Notes under the pieces: model-generated
What the model was told of the DNA's origin: nothing
What the model saw: only the letters and a program-made list of their open reading frames with translations
Databases searched by the model: none
Source: Yersinia rochesterensis
GTDB lineage: Bacteria; Pseudomonadota; Gammaproteobacteria; Enterobacterales; Enterobacteriaceae
Assembly (NCBI RefSeq): GCF_003600645.1
Contig: NZ_CP032482.1
Span: forward strand, 1,984,001-2,048,000
Direction: 5' to 3'
DNA length: 64,000 bases
Program-made: the position numbers and the translations under genes
In this document: piece by piece, positions 11,234-20,505 of the stretch
Numbering within the stretch: position 1 is the stretch's first letter
How the letters are laid out: each line of letters starts with the position of its first letter

Positions 11234-11275
11234 TCCACTCTCCTGCATCCTTGACGTTTGTAGCGGTGAATAAAT

Positions 11276-11306
11276 AAAAAGGCAGCTATCTATGCTGCCT
11301 TTTTTG
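11276..11306 (+). terminator. Intrinsic terminator after kdsA
   Basis: AAAAAGGCAGC pairs with GCTGCCTTTTT across a 7-nt loop. The symmetric A/T tracts let it work in both directions, between the convergent kdsA and dauA. Confidence 0.92.
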
Positions 11307-11343
11307 ATCGCGAAAAAGAAAAAGATGTTGATCATGAAGAAAA

Positions 11344-13041
11344 TTATTTCGGCTGTAATGCCGCCAATGCTTCCGGTAGTGAGCTATAGAAACTCAACTT
11401 ACCTTCAATAGCTTGCACCCGTGCTCTTGCCAGCGTCTTTAATGGTTGGAAAGGGATATCCGTGATAATGAGCTGCTGATGCTCGTCTAAGGCCTCTGTG
11501 AAGCGCAGAAACGCATTCAGTCCCCCCGCATCGAGAACTGGGACGGCATCCCATTGCAAAATGATAGTGTGGTAATTTTCACAGCGGCTCAATAACTCAC
11601 TAAATATCCGCTCAGCGGCAGCGAAAAACAGCGGCCCATTTACCCGCAATACTAGCGTCTTCTCATCAACAGCTGTAGGTATTTCACTCAGCTGCGTCAT
11701 GCGCGCAATGCGGCGCATAAACAGCAGTGAGGCCAACACGATACCCACCGTGATTGCTATCACCATATCGAATAACACCGTCAGGCTCATACACAGCAGC
11801 ATCACGATAATATCGTCTTTAGGCCCACGGCGTAGTAGGTTGACTACTTTATGAGCCTCACTCATGTTCCAGGCCACGATTAATAGCAAGGAAGCCATTG
11901 CTGCCAGTGGCAGATAAGACAACATCGGCGCCAGAATCAATAAAGCCAATAACACTAATAGAGCATGGATAATAGCCGATACCGGCGAGGTAGCCCCAGC
12001 GCGGACGTTAGCCGCCGACCGCGCAATGGCGGCTGTTGCGGTGATGCCACCAAAGAATGGCGCTACCATATTACCCAGCCCCTGACCGATTAACTCACTG
12101 TTTGAGTGATGTTTTTTTCCGGTCATACCGTCAAGAACTACCGCGCATAGTAGCGACTCAATCGCCCCTAGCATGGCCATCGAAAAGGCGGCCGGTAGTA
12201 GCGCCGAAAATATCGCCCAGTTCAAAACAAACTCTTCCCCGTTCGCGGCCGGTAAATGCCAGGGTAAGACAAATTGCGGCAGAATAGGGGGAATACCCTG
12301 GCCTTGAGTCCCATCAGCCAGTAAATAACCAAAACGTGAGCCAATAGTGGCGACCTGATGGTCAAAAAGTGATAAGACCCCCATAACGGCTGTACCCGCG
12401 ATGAGGGCCGGTAAGTGACCCGGTAACTTTAGTTTTAAACGTGGCCAGAGGATCAATACCATCAGAGTAACGGTAGCAATTAAGGTATCACTGAAGTTGA
12501 TGGTTGGCATGGCTTGCGCCAAGGCGGTCACTTTACCTACATAAGTCTCGGGCACTTCCGCTAGATGTAAACCAAAGAAATCTTTCACTTGCATCGTGGC
12601 AATGGTGATACCGATTCCCGAGGTAAAACCGAGAGTGACTGACAGCGGAATATATTCAATTAAACGGCCTAGCCTCCCCAACCCCATGCACAGTAAAAAT
12701 ACACCGGAGAATAATGTTGCCAGTAATAAACCGGCTAGACCAAATTGTTGTGATACAGGATAAAGAATAACCACAAAGGCCGCAGTAGGGCCGGATACGC
12801 TATAACGGGAGCCACCGCTGACTGCAATAACAATCCCGGCGATAGCTGAAGTATATAAACCGTACTGTGGGGGAACACCACTGGCAATTGCCAGTGCCAT
12901 AGCCAGTGGAATGGCAATAATACCGACAGTAACACCGGCAATTATATCTTTTGTAAGGCGTTGAAAGGTATAGGTTTCTCGCCAGCAAGCGTCAATAATC
13001 GCGCTGAACAGCCTAATGCCGTTAATTCCGTGCGTTTTCAT
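11344..13041 (-). CDS. dauA: SulP-family C4-dicarboxylate transporter DauA
   Basis: DauA (formerly YchM) takes up C4-dicarboxylic acids such as succinate in E. coli, mainly at acid pH. The 565-residue protein has the SulP membrane domain (about residues 20-430, with [25 protein letters not shown]) and a C-terminal cytoplasmic STAS domain (about 445-560, with [18 protein letters not shown]). In E. coli the gene lies between ychH and prs; here it is convergent with kdsA, a local rearrangement. The upstream side is a gene-poor stretch holding a GGDEF remnant. Confidence 0.93.
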   Translation of the reverse strand: MKTHGINGIRLFSAIIDACWRETYTFQRLTKDIIAGVTVGIIAIPLAMALAIASGVPPQYGLYTSAIAGIVIAVSGGSRYSVSGPTAAFVVILYPVSQQFGLAGLLLATLFSGVFLLCMGLGRLGRLIEYIPLSVTLGFTSGIGITIATMQVKDFFGLHLAEVPETYVGKVTALAQAMPTINFSDTLIATVTLMVLILWPRLKLKLPGHLPALIAGTAVMGVLSLFDHQVATIGSRFGYLLADGTQGQGIPPILPQFVLPWHLPAANGEEFVLNWAIFSALLPAAFSMAMLGAIESLLCAVVLDGMTGKKHHSNSELIGQGLGNMVAPFFGGITATAAIARSAANVRAGATSPVSAIIHALLVLLALLILAPMLSYLPLAAMASLLLIVAWNMSEAHKVVNLLRRGPKDDIIVMLLCMSLTVLFDMVIAITVGIVLASLLFMRRIARMTQLSEIPTAVDEKTLVLRVNGPLFFAAAERIFSELLSRCENYHTIILQWDAVPVLDAGGLNAFLRFTEALDEHQQLIITDIPFQPLKTLARARVQAIEGKLSFYSSLPEALAALQPK

Positions 13042-13289
13042 CTAAGGTGCAAACCAAATAAAGAAAAGACAAAATAAATGGCGGGCCAATAAGGGTCCGT
13101 CTCGAGTAGCAGACAACAACGATACGCCAAATAGCAGTATGAAATCTAGATGTATATCAATCTCTGACAGAAATGTAGATAACTAGCCGTTTTATAAAGT
13201 GGTTTAAATTAAGCGATTCATACCAGGCAAGGCAATTTTGCGTACGATTTAATAAAAAGTCACCATTATCAGCGGTAGCGTCTTTTTTT

Positions 13290-13638
13290 AGCATCAGATG
13301 TGAGAAACTGAGCAATAAGCTTTAAGTTCAGAGGCACTGACCACCTTGGGGGGAGATATCCTGTTAACTGAGGTCGGCAACTAGAGATGAGGACTTTATA
13401 GAGCGTTCGGCGGTGCGTTGAAAGCTTAGAGATAAAATTAGTCGATGGACGAAAAATCAAAGCGACAACTTCAATAGGGGCATCTCTGCACTTACCTGGA
13501 ATGTCGATGTTAAAAGCATTAAAAATGACCGATGAAGCTTTGTATCAGGCCAAGTGGCAAGGACGGAATCAGGAGGTTTATAGCCAATTAATGCCATTTT
13601 CTCCATTGGACGATCGTATAGCGAAAGACCGGTGTTGA
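13290..13638 (+). pseudogene. Decayed GGDEF (diguanylate cyclase) domain remnant
   Basis: Fragments of a GGDEF domain survive in different frames. A stretch near 13326-13370 reads RGTD, HLGGD, then ILLTEVGN, resembling the region around the signature motif but with EF lost. It is followed by several stop codons. From 13462 to 13638 another frame is open and reads ATTSIGAS, then TDEALYQAKWQGRN and EVYSQL, which matches the C-terminal end of GGDEF domains (SIGVA and ADxALYxAKxxGRN). No start, no intact signature and no full domain remain, so no active enzyme can be made. It lies between dauA and tRNA-Ser. Confidence 0.75.
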
Positions 13639-13678
13639 CGGCCTTTTTAATCAACAAAATCCGGAGTACGCACCAAAG

Positions 13679-13708
13679 AAAAAGGCCCTGACTTTCGTCA
13701 GGGCCTTT
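13679..13708 (-). terminator. Terminator of the first tRNA-Ser gene
   Basis: AAAGGCCCTGA and TCAGGGCCTTT form an 11-bp stem with a 6-nt loop. On the minus strand this ends in a T-run 10 nt past the tRNA 3' end. Confidence 0.9.
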
Positions 13709-13718
13709 CGCTCAAATA

Positions 13719-13808
13719 TGGCGGTGAGAGAGGGGTTCGAACCCTCGATACACTTACGCGTATACACACTTTCCAGGCGTGCTCCTTCAGCCACTCAGAC
13801 ACCTCACC
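13719..13808 (-). tRNA. tRNA-Ser (anticodon GGA), copy 1
   Basis: The gene is 90 nt with an encoded CCA end. It shows the acceptor GGTGAGG, a long serine-type variable arm, the T-loop GGTTCGAAC, and the anticodon GGA at 13774-13772, which reads UCC and UCU. Compared with copy 2 at 15587, two C-to-T changes turn base pairs into G-U: acceptor pair 7-66 and one pair in the variable arm. Both remain pairable, so it should be functional. Confidence 0.97.
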
Positions 13809-13844
13809 GTATTGTTACCGCGCTATGCACTGCAACGGGGCGGT

Positions 13845-13873
13845 ACTATAGTGAGCAGCAGGTAGATGGTCAA
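13845..13873 (-). promoter_or_regulatory. Promoter of tRNA-Ser copy 1
   Basis: On the minus strand TTGACC and TATAGT are separated by exactly 17 nt, and a G/C-rich discriminator (ACCGCCCCG) follows the -10. That discriminator is typical of growth-rate and stringently controlled stable-RNA promoters. The predicted start is about 30 nt before the tRNA. Confidence 0.8.
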
Positions 13874-13948
13874 GCAGTTTTTATCTGTTGCTTGTCATCT
13901 GGTTATTCCGCACGCACATAGGATGAATCACAAACAAATTATGTTTAT

Positions 13949-14839
13949 TTAGTGCCAATATTTTGCCGCAACAGGGGAGTCGACCATCACATAATCTGCT
14001 CCGAGGCTTTTAGCCAATTCATAATCCTCGACTGAATTTATGCCAATAAGCAAGACTTTTGCTTCTTCGTTTTCCTTTTCCTTGAAGCACTCCATTGCGC
14101 GTTGGTTCCAAACTAATTGGGTGCGGGTCGTCCCTTTGCCTAGGGTAAAGCTCTCGACTACTTTTACATCACGTCTTAATTCAAAAGCATAATATTTTTT
14201 TGGGTTACTAATGAATGACCCCTTATTTTTTTTGGTTATCACACATTTATCTGCCATAACGGCATTAGCCAGAATCTTACGGGTTTTATGACGTGATTCG
14301 AATTTATTAAAATATTTAGGGAGTGCATCGAGATATTTTCTTTCAGTAGAATAGAAAGTGAGCCTTTCAGGTGATATGATATTTTTGCGTAGTTCTATTA
14401 TTGCATTTGCTATTATTTTCGGGTCAGCGTCGGGGGATTTTATATCAATAATAAATCTCACGTCAGGATAGCTTAAAAGTACCTGATGTAATGAAGGAAT
14501 CTTGACTCCTCGCCCACGATAAACATATTGACCATCCTGATTAAAATAATAGGCTGCATCTAATAATCGCAACTCTTCTAACGTGTGCTCGGAAACAAGA
14601 CCATTACCGTCAGTTAACTCGCTTAAATCTTTGGGACGATAGAGGACTGGAATACCGTCCTTGCTGAGTTGAACCGTGATCCAGATGATATTGGCCTCAT
14701 TTGATAGTGACAAATCGATAGCATGTCGGGTATTTTCCGGGAAGTCGGCAGTGCCAGCACGATGAGCGACTATCAAGGGAGAAGCCAATGCATTTTGCAG
14801 ATAAAATAGGAGTAATAATAAAATAAAAGAGATTTTCAT
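13949..14839 (-). CDS. Secreted glycerophosphodiester phosphodiesterase-like protein, probably catalytically degenerate
   Basis: The 296-residue protein starts MKISFILLLLLFYLQNALA, a signal peptide probably cut after ALA (residue 19). The mature part opens with VAHRAGTADFPENTR, the hallmark of the GDPD family, whose members hydrolyse glycerophosphodiesters. However, the usual metal-binding E-x-D is replaced by W53-I-T55 and the second catalytic histidine (normally HD) by Y67-R68, so ordinary activity looks lost. Later GDPD-like features (FIIDIKSPD, and GADYVMVDSP near the end) keep the TIM-barrel fold. A longer frame adds 28 residues but lacks sense as a signal. The gene is AT-rich compared with its neighbours and lies between two tRNA-Ser genes. 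Confidence 0.8.
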   Translation of the reverse strand: MKISFILLLLLFYLQNALASPLIVAHRAGTADFPENTRHAIDLSLSNEANIIWITVQLSKDGIPVLYRPKDLSELTDGNGLVSEHTLEELRLLDAAYYFNQDGQYVYRGRGVKIPSLHQVLLSYPDVRFIIDIKSPDADPKIIANAIIELRKNIISPERLTFYSTERKYLDALPKYFNKFESRHKTRKILANAVMADKCVITKKNKGSFISNPKKYYAFELRRDVKVVESFTLGKGTTRTQLVWNQRAMECFKEKENEEAKVLLIGINSVEDYELAKSLGADYVMVDSPVAAKYWH

Positions 14840-15150
14840 ATTGTCATGCCCCTGTGGTTTATATTTCAGAGTTGGAATACTCTTTACGTTGTAACATGTG
14901 ATTTTCAAGGGCAGCATAACCAATTAATAACAATTGGCTCTTATGATTTAATAGGGATACTTGTTATTTCATCTTAATGGATATCTGACGCTACGTTTGA
15001 AGTTAATCTGGAACGCCGCGGAAAATTCGAATAACTGTAAATCATTAACTATTAATGGAATATTTAATTTCATGCCTAAGAGAAGGTGGAACATGATCTA
15101 AACCAAAGTTTCAGAAAACGCCATCATAATATTTTAGGAAAATCCTCAGT
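14840..15150. other. AT-rich gap upstream of the phosphodiesterase-like gene
   Basis: In these 311 nt I see no ORF of note, no repeat and no convincing promoter motif. It presumably carries the promoter of the gene ending at 13949. Confidence 0.4.
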
Positions 15151-15522
15151 TTAAATGTTGAACACACTCAATATTGAGTGAGCCATAAATGGCAGGTCGT
15201 CATAATTTCCATCAGGCGTGTGTATTCTTAAAGAAAGGTTTTTGTTATTTTGCTGTTCCTTTAAATAAGAGACTCCAATGATGGGGAGAGTTTTATGGCA
15301 ACAGGCTAATTTTTGTAGATATTCCTGATGAAACTTCACACCCATCATATTTTTTTGTAGGCACTGACTGTCACCGAATACTTTCTTAAACAGAGTCCCA
15401 AGGTCGATAAATAGCGGAGTCGCGGCTATTTTTATCTGTTGTTTGAAAACGAAGGGATTTGGCAGGGAGGATAGCGCTGTTATTACGGCTTTCAGCAGAT
15501 AACGAATCAGGGCGAGTGACAT
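15151..15522 (-). CDS. Hypothetical protein next to tRNA-Ser
   Basis: This frame encodes 123 residues that I do not recognise. The N-terminal part (SLALIRYLLKAVITALSSLPNPFVF) is hydrophobic and the rest is mixed, with four cysteines (SQC, ACC and no obvious metal motif). The start has only a weak AGAGA before ATG 15522. It sits just downstream of the second tRNA-Ser gene on the same strand, past that gene's terminator. It may be an orphan of the AT-rich segment between the two tRNAs, or not expressed at all. Confidence 0.35.
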   Translation of the reverse strand: MSLALIRYLLKAVITALSSLPNPFVFKQQIKIAATPLFIDLGTLFKKVFGDSQCLQKNMMGVKFHQEYLQKLACCHKTLPIIGVSYLKEQQNNKNLSLRIHTPDGNYDDLPFMAHSILSVFNI

Positions 15523-15549
15523 TGGCCATTCTCTGTCGCGTCAAATGAA

Positions 15550-15576
15550 AAAAGCCCATGAATCTCATGGGCTTTT
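15550..15576 (-). terminator. Terminator of the second tRNA-Ser gene
   Basis: AAAAGCCCATGA and TCATGGGCTTTT form a 12-bp stem with a 3-nt loop, followed on the minus strand by further Ts. It lies 10 nt past the tRNA. Confidence 0.9.
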
Positions 15577-15586
15577 CACTTTAATA

Positions 15587-15676
15587 TGGCGGTGAGGGAG
15601 GGGTTCGAACCCTCGATACGCTTACGCGTATACACACTTTCCAGGCGTGCTCCTTCAGCCACTCAGACACCTCACC
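15587..15676 (-). tRNA. tRNA-Ser (anticodon GGA), copy 2
   Basis: This 90-nt gene with encoded CCA is identical to copy 1 at 13719 except for two positions, where this copy has full G-C pairs (acceptor 7-66 and variable arm). The anticodon GGA is at 15642-15640. Both copies have their own promoter and terminator, and together they bracket about 1.8 kb of AT-rich DNA. Confidence 0.97.
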
Positions 15677-15725
15677 GTGTTACTTCTCTACTCTCATCAA
15701 CCGCATTCACGTGGTCGACCGGCGT

Positions 15726-15754
15726 AATGTAGGCAAAAGTGTGCCCAGCGTCAA
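15726..15754 (-). promoter_or_regulatory. Promoter of tRNA-Ser copy 2
   Basis: On the minus strand TTGACG and TACATT are 17 nt apart, with a C/G-rich stretch (ACGCCGG) after the -10, as expected for a stable-RNA promoter. The predicted start is about 43 nt before the tRNA. Confidence 0.75.
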
Positions 15755-15895
15755 CCTTCTTATGCATGCTTTGTTACTGTTTCGCGAAAGTTACCGCAGT
15801 TTGCTGATTTCATCGGCATTTCGTGCGAGTAGCACTTGCATCTGCGGGTTAATCGCGGAAGTCTATTCAGTACTTTCGTAAGGAGCTGGCAAGTA

Positions 15896-16837
15896 ATGAA
15901 TATTATTTTTTATCATCCATTCTTTGATGCAAAACAGTGGTTGTCAGGGCTACAGTCGCGCTTACCTACCGCGAATATTCGGCAATGGCAGCGTGGTGAC
16001 ACGCAACCTGCGGATTATGCGCTGGTTTGGCAGCCGCCTCAGGAAATGCTTGCCAGCTGTGTTGAACTGAAAGGGGTGTTTGCGTTGGGGGCAGGGGTAG
16101 ACGCGATTTTGGATCAAGAGCGGCGTTATCCAGGGACATTACCTGCAGGAGTACCACTGATTCGGCTGGAAGATGCTGGAATGTCGTTACAGATGCAGGA
16201 ATATGTTGTTGCTACGGTATTACGCTATTTTCGCCGCATGGACGAATATCAACTGCAACAACAACAGAAGCTGTGGCAACCCCTGGAGCCACATCAGCAC
16301 GATAAATTCACGGTAGGTATCCTTGGCGCTGGTGTGTTAGGAAAAAGTGTTGCCCAAAAACTGATTGAGTTTGGTTTTACCGTTCGTTGTTGGAGCCGCA
16401 CACCAAAGTGCATTGAGGGCGTCACCAGCTTTGCGGGTAAAGAAAAATTGCCTGCATTCATCCAAGGAACACAATTGCTGATTAACCTGTTGCCTAATAC
16501 CCCAGAGACTGCCGGTATCCTTAATCAGTCACTCTTTTCACAATTGAATGCCAATGCTTATATCATCAATATTGCTCGGGGAGCGCATTTGTTAGAGCGG
16601 GATTTATTAGCGGCAATGAGTGTGGGTCAAATAGCCGCAGCTACGTTAGATGTGTTTGCTGAAGAGCCTTTGTCTTCGATGCATCCTTTCTGGAGCCATC
16701 CTCGGATTACTATCACCCCACATATTGCTGCTATCACTTTACCTGAAGTGGCAATGGACCAGGTGGTTGCCAATATCCAAGCCATCGAAGCGGGAAGGGA
16801 ACCGGTTGGATTAGTTGATGTAGGACGGGGTTATTGA
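15896..16837 (+). CDS. ghrA: Glyoxylate/hydroxypyruvate reductase A
   Basis: GhrA reduces glyoxylate to glycolate and hydroxypyruvate to glycerate with NADPH. The 313-residue protein starts MNIIFYHPFFDAKQWLSGLQ, with AAGGAG upstream; an in-frame extension to 15836 is not part of the family. It is a D-2-hydroxyacid dehydrogenase with the NAD(P) loop VGILGAGVLGKSVAQKL (about residues 140-156), the conserved arginine in NIARGAHLLERDLL, and the catalytic glutamate and histidine in DVFAEEPL and TPHIAA. ycdX and ycdY follow in the same direction, as in E. coli. Confidence 0.95.
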   Translation: MNIIFYHPFFDAKQWLSGLQSRLPTANIRQWQRGDTQPADYALVWQPPQEMLASCVELKGVFALGAGVDAILDQERRYPGTLPAGVPLIRLEDAGMSLQMQEYVVATVLRYFRRMDEYQLQQQQKLWQPLEPHQHDKFTVGILGAGVLGKSVAQKLIEFGFTVRCWSRTPKCIEGVTSFAGKEKLPAFIQGTQLLINLLPNTPETAGILNQSLFSQLNANAYIINIARGAHLLERDLLAAMSVGQIAAATLDVFAEEPLSSMHPFWSHPRITITPHIAAITLPEVAMDQVVANIQAIEAGREPVGLVDVGRGY

Positions 16838-16982
16838 TTTAAGCATTTCCACAGCTTGATGGGGTTAACAATTGCCGGCTAGGTTTTAGCGCTGCTGATG
16901 AGAAGAATTCCTGCTATCATTAGCGCACTATGCTTTGCCTGCAAAAAAGCTATCCCGCCTTAAAAGACTTTGTGGAGTAGTC

Positions 16983-17720
16983 ATGTATCCTGTTGATTTA
17001 CATATGCATACCATTGCCAGCACCCATGCTTACAGTACCCTGCACGATTATATCGCCGAAGCTAAGCTAAAAAATATCAAACTGTTCGCTATTACAGACC
17101 ATGGCCCCGATATGGCTGATGCCCCCCATTATTGGCATTTTATGAACATGCAGGTATGGCCGAGGTTAGTTGATGGCGTAGGAATTTTGCGCGGTATCGA
17201 AGCAAATATTAAAAATTTGGAAGGTGACATCGACTGTACCGGCCCGATGCTTGATGCCATCGATTTGCTGATCGCCGGTTTCCATGAGCCGGTGTTCCCG
17301 CCGCAAGATAAAGCGGCCAATACCCAAGCGATGATAGCCACCATGGCGCAGGGAAATGTGCATATCATTAGCCATCCGGGGAATCCTAAGTATCCAATTG
17401 ATATTAAAGCCATTGCCGAAGCTGCAGCACACTACAATGTTGCGTTGGAACTGAATAACTCATCATTTTCACACTCACGTAAAGGGAGCGAAGCGAATTG
17501 CCGGGCAATAGCTGAAGCCGTGCGGGATGCTGGCGGATGGCTAGCCTTGGGTTCGGATTCCCATATTGCTTATTCATTGGGGATTTTTGAGCATTGTGAG
17601 CGCATTATTGCTGAAGTGAATTTCCCGCAAGAGCGTATTTTGAATGTCAGCCCACGGCGCTTACTGAATTACCTCGAACAGCGTGGTCGCCCGCCAATAC
17701 CTGAGTTAGCCGAGCTATAA
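16983..17720 (+). CDS. ycdX: PHP-domain phosphatase YcdX
   Basis: YcdX is a trinuclear-zinc PHP-fold phosphatase of 245 residues that in E. coli has been linked to swarming. The N-terminus [23 protein letters not shown] contains the metal-binding HxH, and further metal ligands lie in [17 protein letters not shown] and [12 protein letters not shown]. The ATG at 16983 is chosen on family length; the frame from 16935 adds 16 residues. ycdY, encoding its partner chaperone, begins 72 nt downstream. Confidence 0.93.
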   Translation: MYPVDLHMHTIASTHAYSTLHDYIAEAKLKNIKLFAITDHGPDMADAPHYWHFMNMQVWPRLVDGVGILRGIEANIKNLEGDIDCTGPMLDAIDLLIAGFHEPVFPPQDKAANTQAMIATMAQGNVHIISHPGNPKYPIDIKAIAEAAAHYNVALELNNSSFSHSRKGSEANCRAIAEAVRDAGGWLALGSDSHIAYSLGIFEHCERIIAEVNFPQERILNVSPRRLLNYLEQRGRPPIPELAEL

Positions 17721-17792
17721 TTTTTTGTGACGTTGTCACAACTTTAATTTTAAAAAATAAGTTAAAAACACATAATAAACAGGATGTTATAA

Positions 17793-18353
17793 ATGAATGA
17801 CTTTTCTCTGATGTGCCGCATCTTGGGTTCGCTTTTTTATCGGCCACCTCAAGACCCACTGTTGGAGCCTCTTTTCACCCTGATAAACCAGGGGAAATTG
17901 GAGCAGCATTGGCCGCTAGAACAAAGTGAGTTACTGGCGCGTTTGCAACAGGATTATCAGCCCGAAGTTCTGGCTGCTGACTATCATGCCCTGTTTGTGG
18001 GTGACGAACGCAGCGTATCACCTTACGGTTCCGATTATGAAGATGCTCGTCCAGAAACAGAGGTTAGAGCCTTTCTTCAGCAACGCGGTATGCCGCTAGG
18101 CGAGGGGCCAACTGACCACTTTGGCGGTTTATTACTTGCGGCTTCCTGGCTTGAAGATCAAGCTGCTGAAGATGAAATGGCGGCGCAAATTGAACTGTTT
18201 AACGACTATTTATTACCTTGGTGTGGACGTTTCCTTGGCAAAGTAGAAGCTCATGCCACCAGTGGTTTTTATCGTACTTTGGCACAGCTGAGCCGCGAGG
18301 CATTGCAAGCTATGTGGGATGAGTTGTCAGAAAGCAGTAATATGGAGGAGTAA
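17793..18353 (+). CDS. ycdY: TorD-family chaperone YcdY
   Basis: YcdY is a 186-residue helical protein of the TorD/DmsD chaperone family. In E. coli it binds YcdX and increases its phosphatase activity. The family motif appears as ERSVSPYGSDYEDARPETEV, and PTDHFGGLLLAASWLEDQ follows. It is the last gene of the ghrA-ycdX-ycdY run. The stop codon lies inside a small GGAGGA/TCCTCC inverted repeat. Confidence 0.9.
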   Translation: MNDFSLMCRILGSLFYRPPQDPLLEPLFTLINQGKLEQHWPLEQSELLARLQQDYQPEVLAADYHALFVGDERSVSPYGSDYEDARPETEVRAFLQQRGMPLGEGPTDHFGGLLLAASWLEDQAAEDEMAAQIELFNDYLLPWCGRFLGKVEAHATSGFYRTLAQLSREALQAMWDELSESSNMEE

Positions 18354-18394
18354 TCTCCTCCGTTAATCAATCTGAATTAAATACGCCGTGTCGG

Positions 18395-18958
18395 CTAGTC
18401 TGTCAGTGGGATGACTAATTGGCCCGGCTTCACTTCTAAACCTTTTGCCAGTTTTTTCGCCATGGCTTCTGCTTTACTCTTTTCGCCATCCAGTACATAC
18501 GCGGGTTGCTGATCAAAATAAGATTTCAGTGACTGATTCAAATATGGCGTCAGTGCTTTCATCACTGAGTCCATTTTCTCTGGTTTAACCCTGTAGTCAG
18601 TCAATTCCATATCTTTTAGAAAGATAGCGCCTTTTTCGCGATCAAATGTTGGCTGAGCCTTTAAGGTTAATGTCATATCAGCAGTTTGTGGGCCAAGAAT
18701 AGACGAAATATCCACTTTGGCATTGCCTGTTAATGTGACTTTGCCGGGTTCAGCACGACCAATCTGACTTTGCAATTGTGTCAAGGTGATATGTGCATCA
18801 ACCAGCCCTGGAATACCAATCTGTTTTTCATAGTTATTATGTTTTTGCAGATAATCATTAACTTCTTGTTCGCTCAGCGTGTACTGAGTCAGTTGGTTGC
18901 AGCCGACCAGAGTCGCAGTCACCACCAGCGCCGCCGCGCCCCACATCAATTTATTCAT
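18395..18958 (-). CDS. yceB: Lipoprotein YceB (DUF1439)
   Basis: This 187-residue lipoprotein has the signal MNKLMWGAAALVVTATLVGC, whose lipobox LVGC places the lipidated cysteine at residue 20. The mature part is a DUF1439 domain, related to lipid-binding-like folds, and the E. coli protein is an outer-membrane lipoprotein of unknown role. The pyrC and grxB genes that flank yceB in E. coli are not present here; mdtH is the next gene upstream. Confidence 0.92.
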   Translation of the reverse strand: MNKLMWGAAALVVTATLVGCNQLTQYTLSEQEVNDYLQKHNNYEKQIGIPGLVDAHITLTQLQSQIGRAEPGKVTLTGNAKVDISSILGPQTADMTLTLKAQPTFDREKGAIFLKDMELTDYRVKPEKMDSVMKALTPYLNQSLKSYFDQQPAYVLDGEKSKAEAMAKKLAKGLEVKPGQLVIPLTD

Positions 18959-19151
18959 TAAAGCCTCGTAACAATATGTGCAACAATATTAAACAAAATG
19001 AATTTGCCTAATAGTAACCGGTTAATTTGCTGTTTTGTATTATTTACCGCATTTGTTCAACGGCGGTTTGGATTAGGGAATAGTGCGGCAGAGTTTACTT
19101 ATTGCCAATCAGATAACCCTGAATCCAATATCGGGTGGGGTAATAGGAAGG

Positions 19152-19178
19152 CTCGCCGGAGAAGGCCGCTCCGACGAG
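19152..19178 (-). terminator. Hairpin after mdtH
   Basis: CTCGCCGGAG and CTCCGACGAG form a 10-bp stem with one G-U pair and a 7-nt loop, 8 nt past the mdtH stop. The following minus-strand sequence is pyrimidine-rich rather than a pure T-run. Confidence 0.55.
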
Positions 19179-19185
19179 TGACTGG

Positions 19186-20391
19186 CTAGCTACCACTCAA
19201 CATGGCTGATTCAATACGGCGCTGATTGAATTGCCAATACAGCCCAATAAGTGTCATTAAACCAATGACGCCGAGCAAGAACCAGGGTAATTCCGGCATT
19301 TCCAATGTTCGGCCAGTATCATACATCCAACCTCCTCCGGTATAGCCTAATGCACCACCCAGCGCCAGCCCAAGGCGGCTAAAGCCCATATAGCTGCCAC
19401 GTGCTCGTGAGTCGGCTAATGAAGCCCCCAGCGTTTCCCGTGCCGGCTCGGCAATAATGGAGCCTATATAGAAGAAGCAAATAAACATAAACAAAGTTTG
19501 CAGATGGGTAATCAGGCCAACAGGGAACAAACTTAACGTCATTATCAGCAAGCCGAACATTAAACGCTGTTCAAGGCGAAAACGTTTCTCACTCCAACGT
19601 GCAATCGGGTACAGCAATGTCAGTGAGATCGCCGCTTCAATGGCATACATCCATTTGACGGCGGCAGGTGAACCGGCAATTTCATTGACCACGATCGGCA
19701 GCATTAGCATGACCTGCACCGACAGCATGTAATAACCGGTCAATGTTAGTACATAGGTGACAAAACGGCGGTCACGCAGCACCCGCATTAAGCCTTCTTT
19801 CATTGGCGCGCGCACCGTCGATATTCGATAAGCCGGTAGCAGCCACAGGTTCCAGCCGGCGGCCAATATAAAGATAAACGCACCTGTCCAGCAGACAAAA
19901 TGGAAATCATATTGCAGTAACCAGCTGCCTATCAGTGCGCCGATAACCGCGCCAGCGCTGTCTTGCATCATCAACAGGGAGTAGAAACGACCACGTTCAT
20001 GAGGGCGGGTTAACTTGATAACCAAAGCGGTACGCGGAGGATCAAATAGGGTTCCCCCCAAGCCAGAGAGTGCGCAGGCCAACAATAATATCCAGGGTTC
20101 ATCTGCCATCGCCATAAACGCGAAGCCCGCAGCGCGCATCAGCATGCCGGTGACTATCATGGGCTTAGCACCAAAACGGTCAGCGATAGCACCGCCGAAG
20201 ATCCCTAGCCCTTGCTGAACCAACTGCCTTAATCCCAAAGCCAGGCCAACCAGCACCGCAGCCCAACCCAATTGATCAACAAATCGGATAGAAATAAGTG
20301 GGAAAACGACGAAAAAGCCCAATACAACTAATAAGTTATCAAGCAATAAAAAGTACTTGCCCAAGCTACGAGCTTGCGATACCAAGGCCAT
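19186..20391 (-). CDS. mdtH: Multidrug efflux transporter MdtH
   Basis: MdtH is a 12-segment major-facilitator proton antiporter of 401 residues that gives quinolone resistance when overproduced in E. coli. The first-loop MFS signature appears as [17 protein letters not shown], and the family opening [31 protein letters not shown] is intact in register. It is divergent from rimJ, as in E. coli, with a short ERIC element in the gap. Confidence 0.93.
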   Translation of the reverse strand: MALVSQARSLGKYFLLLDNLLVVLGFFVVFPLISIRFVDQLGWAAVLVGLALGLRQLVQQGLGIFGGAIADRFGAKPMIVTGMLMRAAGFAFMAMADEPWILLLACALSGLGGTLFDPPRTALVIKLTRPHERGRFYSLLMMQDSAGAVIGALIGSWLLQYDFHFVCWTGAFIFILAAGWNLWLLPAYRISTVRAPMKEGLMRVLRDRRFVTYVLTLTGYYMLSVQVMLMLPIVVNEIAGSPAAVKWMYAIEAAISLTLLYPIARWSEKRFRLEQRLMFGLLIMTLSLFPVGLITHLQTLFMFICFFYIGSIIAEPARETLGASLADSRARGSYMGFSRLGLALGGALGYTGGGWMYDTGRTLEMPELPWFLLGVIGLMTLIGLYWQFNQRRIESAMLSGS

Positions 20392-20436
20392 GCTTCACCG
20401 TCAGAAATCAAAAAAGAGGAAATAGAAAATACGTTC

Positions 20437-20505
20437 ATACCCTAAATAATTCGAGTTGCAGGAAAGCGGCTAATGCGCATGCAGCTTGAAGTATGACGGG
20501 GATAT
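20437..20505. repeat. Short (69-bp) ERIC element between mdtH and rimJ
   Basis: The terminal parts ATACCCTAAATAATTCGAG and TGAAGTATGACGGGGATAT enclose a deleted core. It occupies the promoter side of mdtH in the 356-nt divergent gap. The rest of the gap (20506-20747) shows no other recognisable element. Confidence 0.85.

Noticed and set aside
13457-13657. 66-codon minus-strand frame over the GGDEF remnant
   Set aside because: The plus strand of the same stretch reads as a GGDEF C-terminus, so the minus-strand frame is a shadow.
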